A DNA stretch of 64,000 nt, from NCBI RefSeq assembly GCF_024129865.1, contig NZ_JAMYFE010000038.1, positions 106,734 to 170,733 of the forward strand, in the 5' to 3' direction. The notes under the pieces were generated by a model. That model did not search any database, was not told the origin of the DNA, and saw only the letters and a program-made list of their open reading frames with translations. Each line of letters begins with the position of its first letter. The stretch's first letter is position 1. Origin of the DNA: Stieleria tagensis (lineage in GTDB: Bacteria; Planctomycetota; Planctomycetia; Pirellulales; Pirellulaceae). This document shows positions 62,854 through 64,000 of the stretch, piece by piece. Both the position numbers and the translations under genes were made by a program.

Positions 62854-63795
62854 ATGAACTCATTCCAGCAAGCCTGTCCGACCTGTGGAGCGACGCTCGA
62901 ATTGCCCGGCCAAGAGAGCGGCAAAGCGGCGGTTTGCCCGAGCTGTCAAACGGAATTTGTTGCCGCGGTCCCGGTAACCGAACCACCGGTGTCAAAACCG
63001 CCGACAGCAACACCGATGCCCGGCTACCGAAGCGTTTCGATCGAGTCGGTTGTGGCGCACACACAGAGTGTTTTATTTCATCGCCGCCGACCGTTGTTCG
63101 TTCCCTTTCTCGTTCCGGCGCTGCTGGTTGTAGTGGCCGGCGTGATTCCGGTTGCCTTTTTAAGTGGACTGGCAACGACCAATCCAGCGAGGGCATGGAT
63201 CGGGATGGGGATTTTGATGCCCTGGTTCCTGATGCTGGCCACCTATGCCGTTTGGTTCGCATTGGAACGGTCCAGCGTGGTCTGTGATGATGCCGGGGAG
63301 AGTGCTGAGAGCCAGGCAGGTGCGGGCAAGATTCGTTTTCTGCCTCCGCTGGATCGTCTGGTGTCGCTGTCGATCGCGGTGTTGATGTTGGCGGTGTGGA
63401 TCACCGGTTGCACGGCGGTGTCCATCGCGGTGGCTCAGTTTTCGGGAAAGATCGCGGCTTGGGAAACCCGTGTGTTGGTGGTCGGAATCTCAGTGGTCGT
63501 GTCGTCGGTTTTTGGCCTGGCCGTCGCGATGCGGTTCTGGCCGCTGTTCCCGCTGCTGGCCGGTGGCAGTCGCTTGCTGCCAGCGATGCGGGCCTCGGTG
63601 GCGATGACGCGTGTGAATTCACTGACATCGTTTTTGCTGGTCATCGCAGCCGGCATCTTGTTGGGCGGCGGTTTCAGTCTGTTCGGGTTGGGTCTGCCGA
63701 TCACCGTGCCGGTCTGTGCGTTGCTATGGACGGTCGCCCAGCGACTGATCGATGGCACGCCCCTGCCATTGCTGCAATCCAGCGAAGCCGATTGA
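62854..63795 (+). CDS. Zinc-ribbon multi-pass membrane protein, unknown function
   Basis: 313 residues from ATG at 62854 (GTG at 62848 possible). CPTCGATLELPGQESGKAAV followed by CPSCQTEF forms an N-terminal zinc ribbon of the type common in planctomycete proteins. After a Pro-rich linker, six or so hydrophobic helices follow (PFLVPALLVVVAGVIPVAFL; GMGILMPWFLMLATYAVWFA; LFPLLAGGSRLLPAMRASVA region). It may be the last gene of the oxidase/NosR-like transcription unit (9 bp after the NosR-like stop). No known family assigned. Confidence 0.7.
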   Translation: MNSFQQACPTCGATLELPGQESGKAAVCPSCQTEFVAAVPVTEPPVSKPPTATPMPGYRSVSIESVVAHTQSVLFHRRRPLFVPFLVPALLVVVAGVIPVAFLSGLATTNPARAWIGMGILMPWFLMLATYAVWFALERSSVVCDDAGESAESQAGAGKIRFLPPLDRLVSLSIAVLMLAVWITGCTAVSIAVAQFSGKIAAWETRVLVVGISVVVSSVFGLAVAMRFWPLFPLLAGGSRLLPAMRASVAMTRVNSLTSFLLVIAAGILLGGGFSLFGLGLPITVPVCALLWTVAQRLIDGTPLPLLQSSEAD

Positions 63796-63807
63796 CTGTC
63801 GCCGGCG

Positions 63808-63924
63808 CTGCCACCAGGGTTCAGTCGGTCAGCATCGTAGCTGGGCCCGCCAGGGCTGGTGATTACCCACAAGTTTTGTTTGATCACCCGCCAAATCGCT
63901 CGCTGACGCGTTTTGAAGCCAGCG
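63808..63924. repeat. Repeat fragments after the zinc-ribbon gene
   Basis: CCACCAGGGTTCAGTCGGTC (63811-63830) and GTAGCTGGGCCCGCCAGGG (63837-63855) are members of the family at 24802 and 56646. TCGCTGACGCGT (63898-63909) matches the inverted repeat at 36290-36351, and TTTTGAAGCCAGCGTT (63909-63924) is the reverse complement of the motif at 16587-16601 and 36379-36393. Three repeat families therefore converge in about 115 bp. Confidence 0.75.
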
Positions 63925-63944
63925 TTAAACAGCCTTTACAACTC

Positions 63945-64000
63945 AAATGACTCGGCAAATTGCCGCTTCGATCTCTCTGCTCTCCCGCAAGGAAGTCGTG
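63945..64000 (+). CDS. Possible start of a gene running off the right edge
   Basis: ATG at 63945 opens 18 codons (MTRQIAASISLLSRKEVV) to the window end without a stop. It follows the repeat cluster with no obvious ribosome site, so this may be coincidental. Too short to classify. Confidence 0.25.

Overview
The window comes from a planctomycete, most likely a Pirellulaceae (Rhodopirellula-like) chromosome. The grounds are moderately high GC, many GTG/TTG starts, long signal-peptide n-regions, an SHD1-domain secreted protein, an alpha-alpha toroid prenyltransferase-fold protein with an acidic linker, a small protein with an NPYAS N-terminus, redoxin/haem/copper-monooxygenase fusions and a fused CcoNO oxidase. 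No rRNA or tRNA gene, CRISPR array or prophage was seen.

Left part (1-24.8 kb). A translationally coupled minus-strand operon at 1-4450 encodes a C39-like peptidase, a RimK-like ATP-grasp ligase, a GCS2-type carboxylate-amine ligase, an N-formylglutamate amidohydrolase-like enzyme and the start of an MFS transporter; it looks like a peptide/amide-bond tailoring pathway. Then follow yjbQ, a GH63-type glucosidase, pgk, a secreted unknown, a long adenylate-kinase-like protein, a short SecA-like ATPase, an alkyltransferase/methyltransferase pair, a PH-domain/membrane-protein pair, an AAA-type ATPase overlapping an arrestin-fold membrane protein, purQ, a DCC oxidoreductase, a coiled-coil membrane protein and hemW.

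Middle (24.8-46.9 kb). Mostly housekeeping and planctomycete-specific genes: gdhA, a phospholipase C-fold protein, mscS, a CE15-type esterase, a DinB-fold protein, mnmE, dsbD, an APH-like kinase, tsaE, an SHD1 protein, guaB, the toroid protein, aroB, a fructosamine-kinase-like protein and a redoxin/cytochrome/copper-monooxygenase fusion.

Accessory island (46.9-51.0 kb). Small single genes (ankyrin repeats, secreted unknown, NPYAS membrane protein) alternate with long noncoding spacers and two decayed genes (DUF1572/DinB and SGNH hydrolase). A short motif, GATCA-N2-ATTGGTTCTCCG-like, recurs four times at 840-980 bp spacing, and several repeats cross-match within the island. It resembles a cassette array or insertion hot spot.

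Right part (51.0-64.0 kb). hsp20, with a near-consensus sigma-54 promoter, is followed by an ECF sigma factor and two unknown minus-strand genes. A cbb3 oxidase operon comes next (ccoNO fusion, ccoQ, monohaem ccoP, ccoG, fixH/ccoH, SafE-like), apparently continuing into a GGQ release-factor-like protein, a NosR-like protein with two FMN-binding domains, and a zinc-ribbon membrane protein. Palindromic repeats with core CCCGCCAGGGTTCAG occur at three loci, including between ccoNO and ccoQ.
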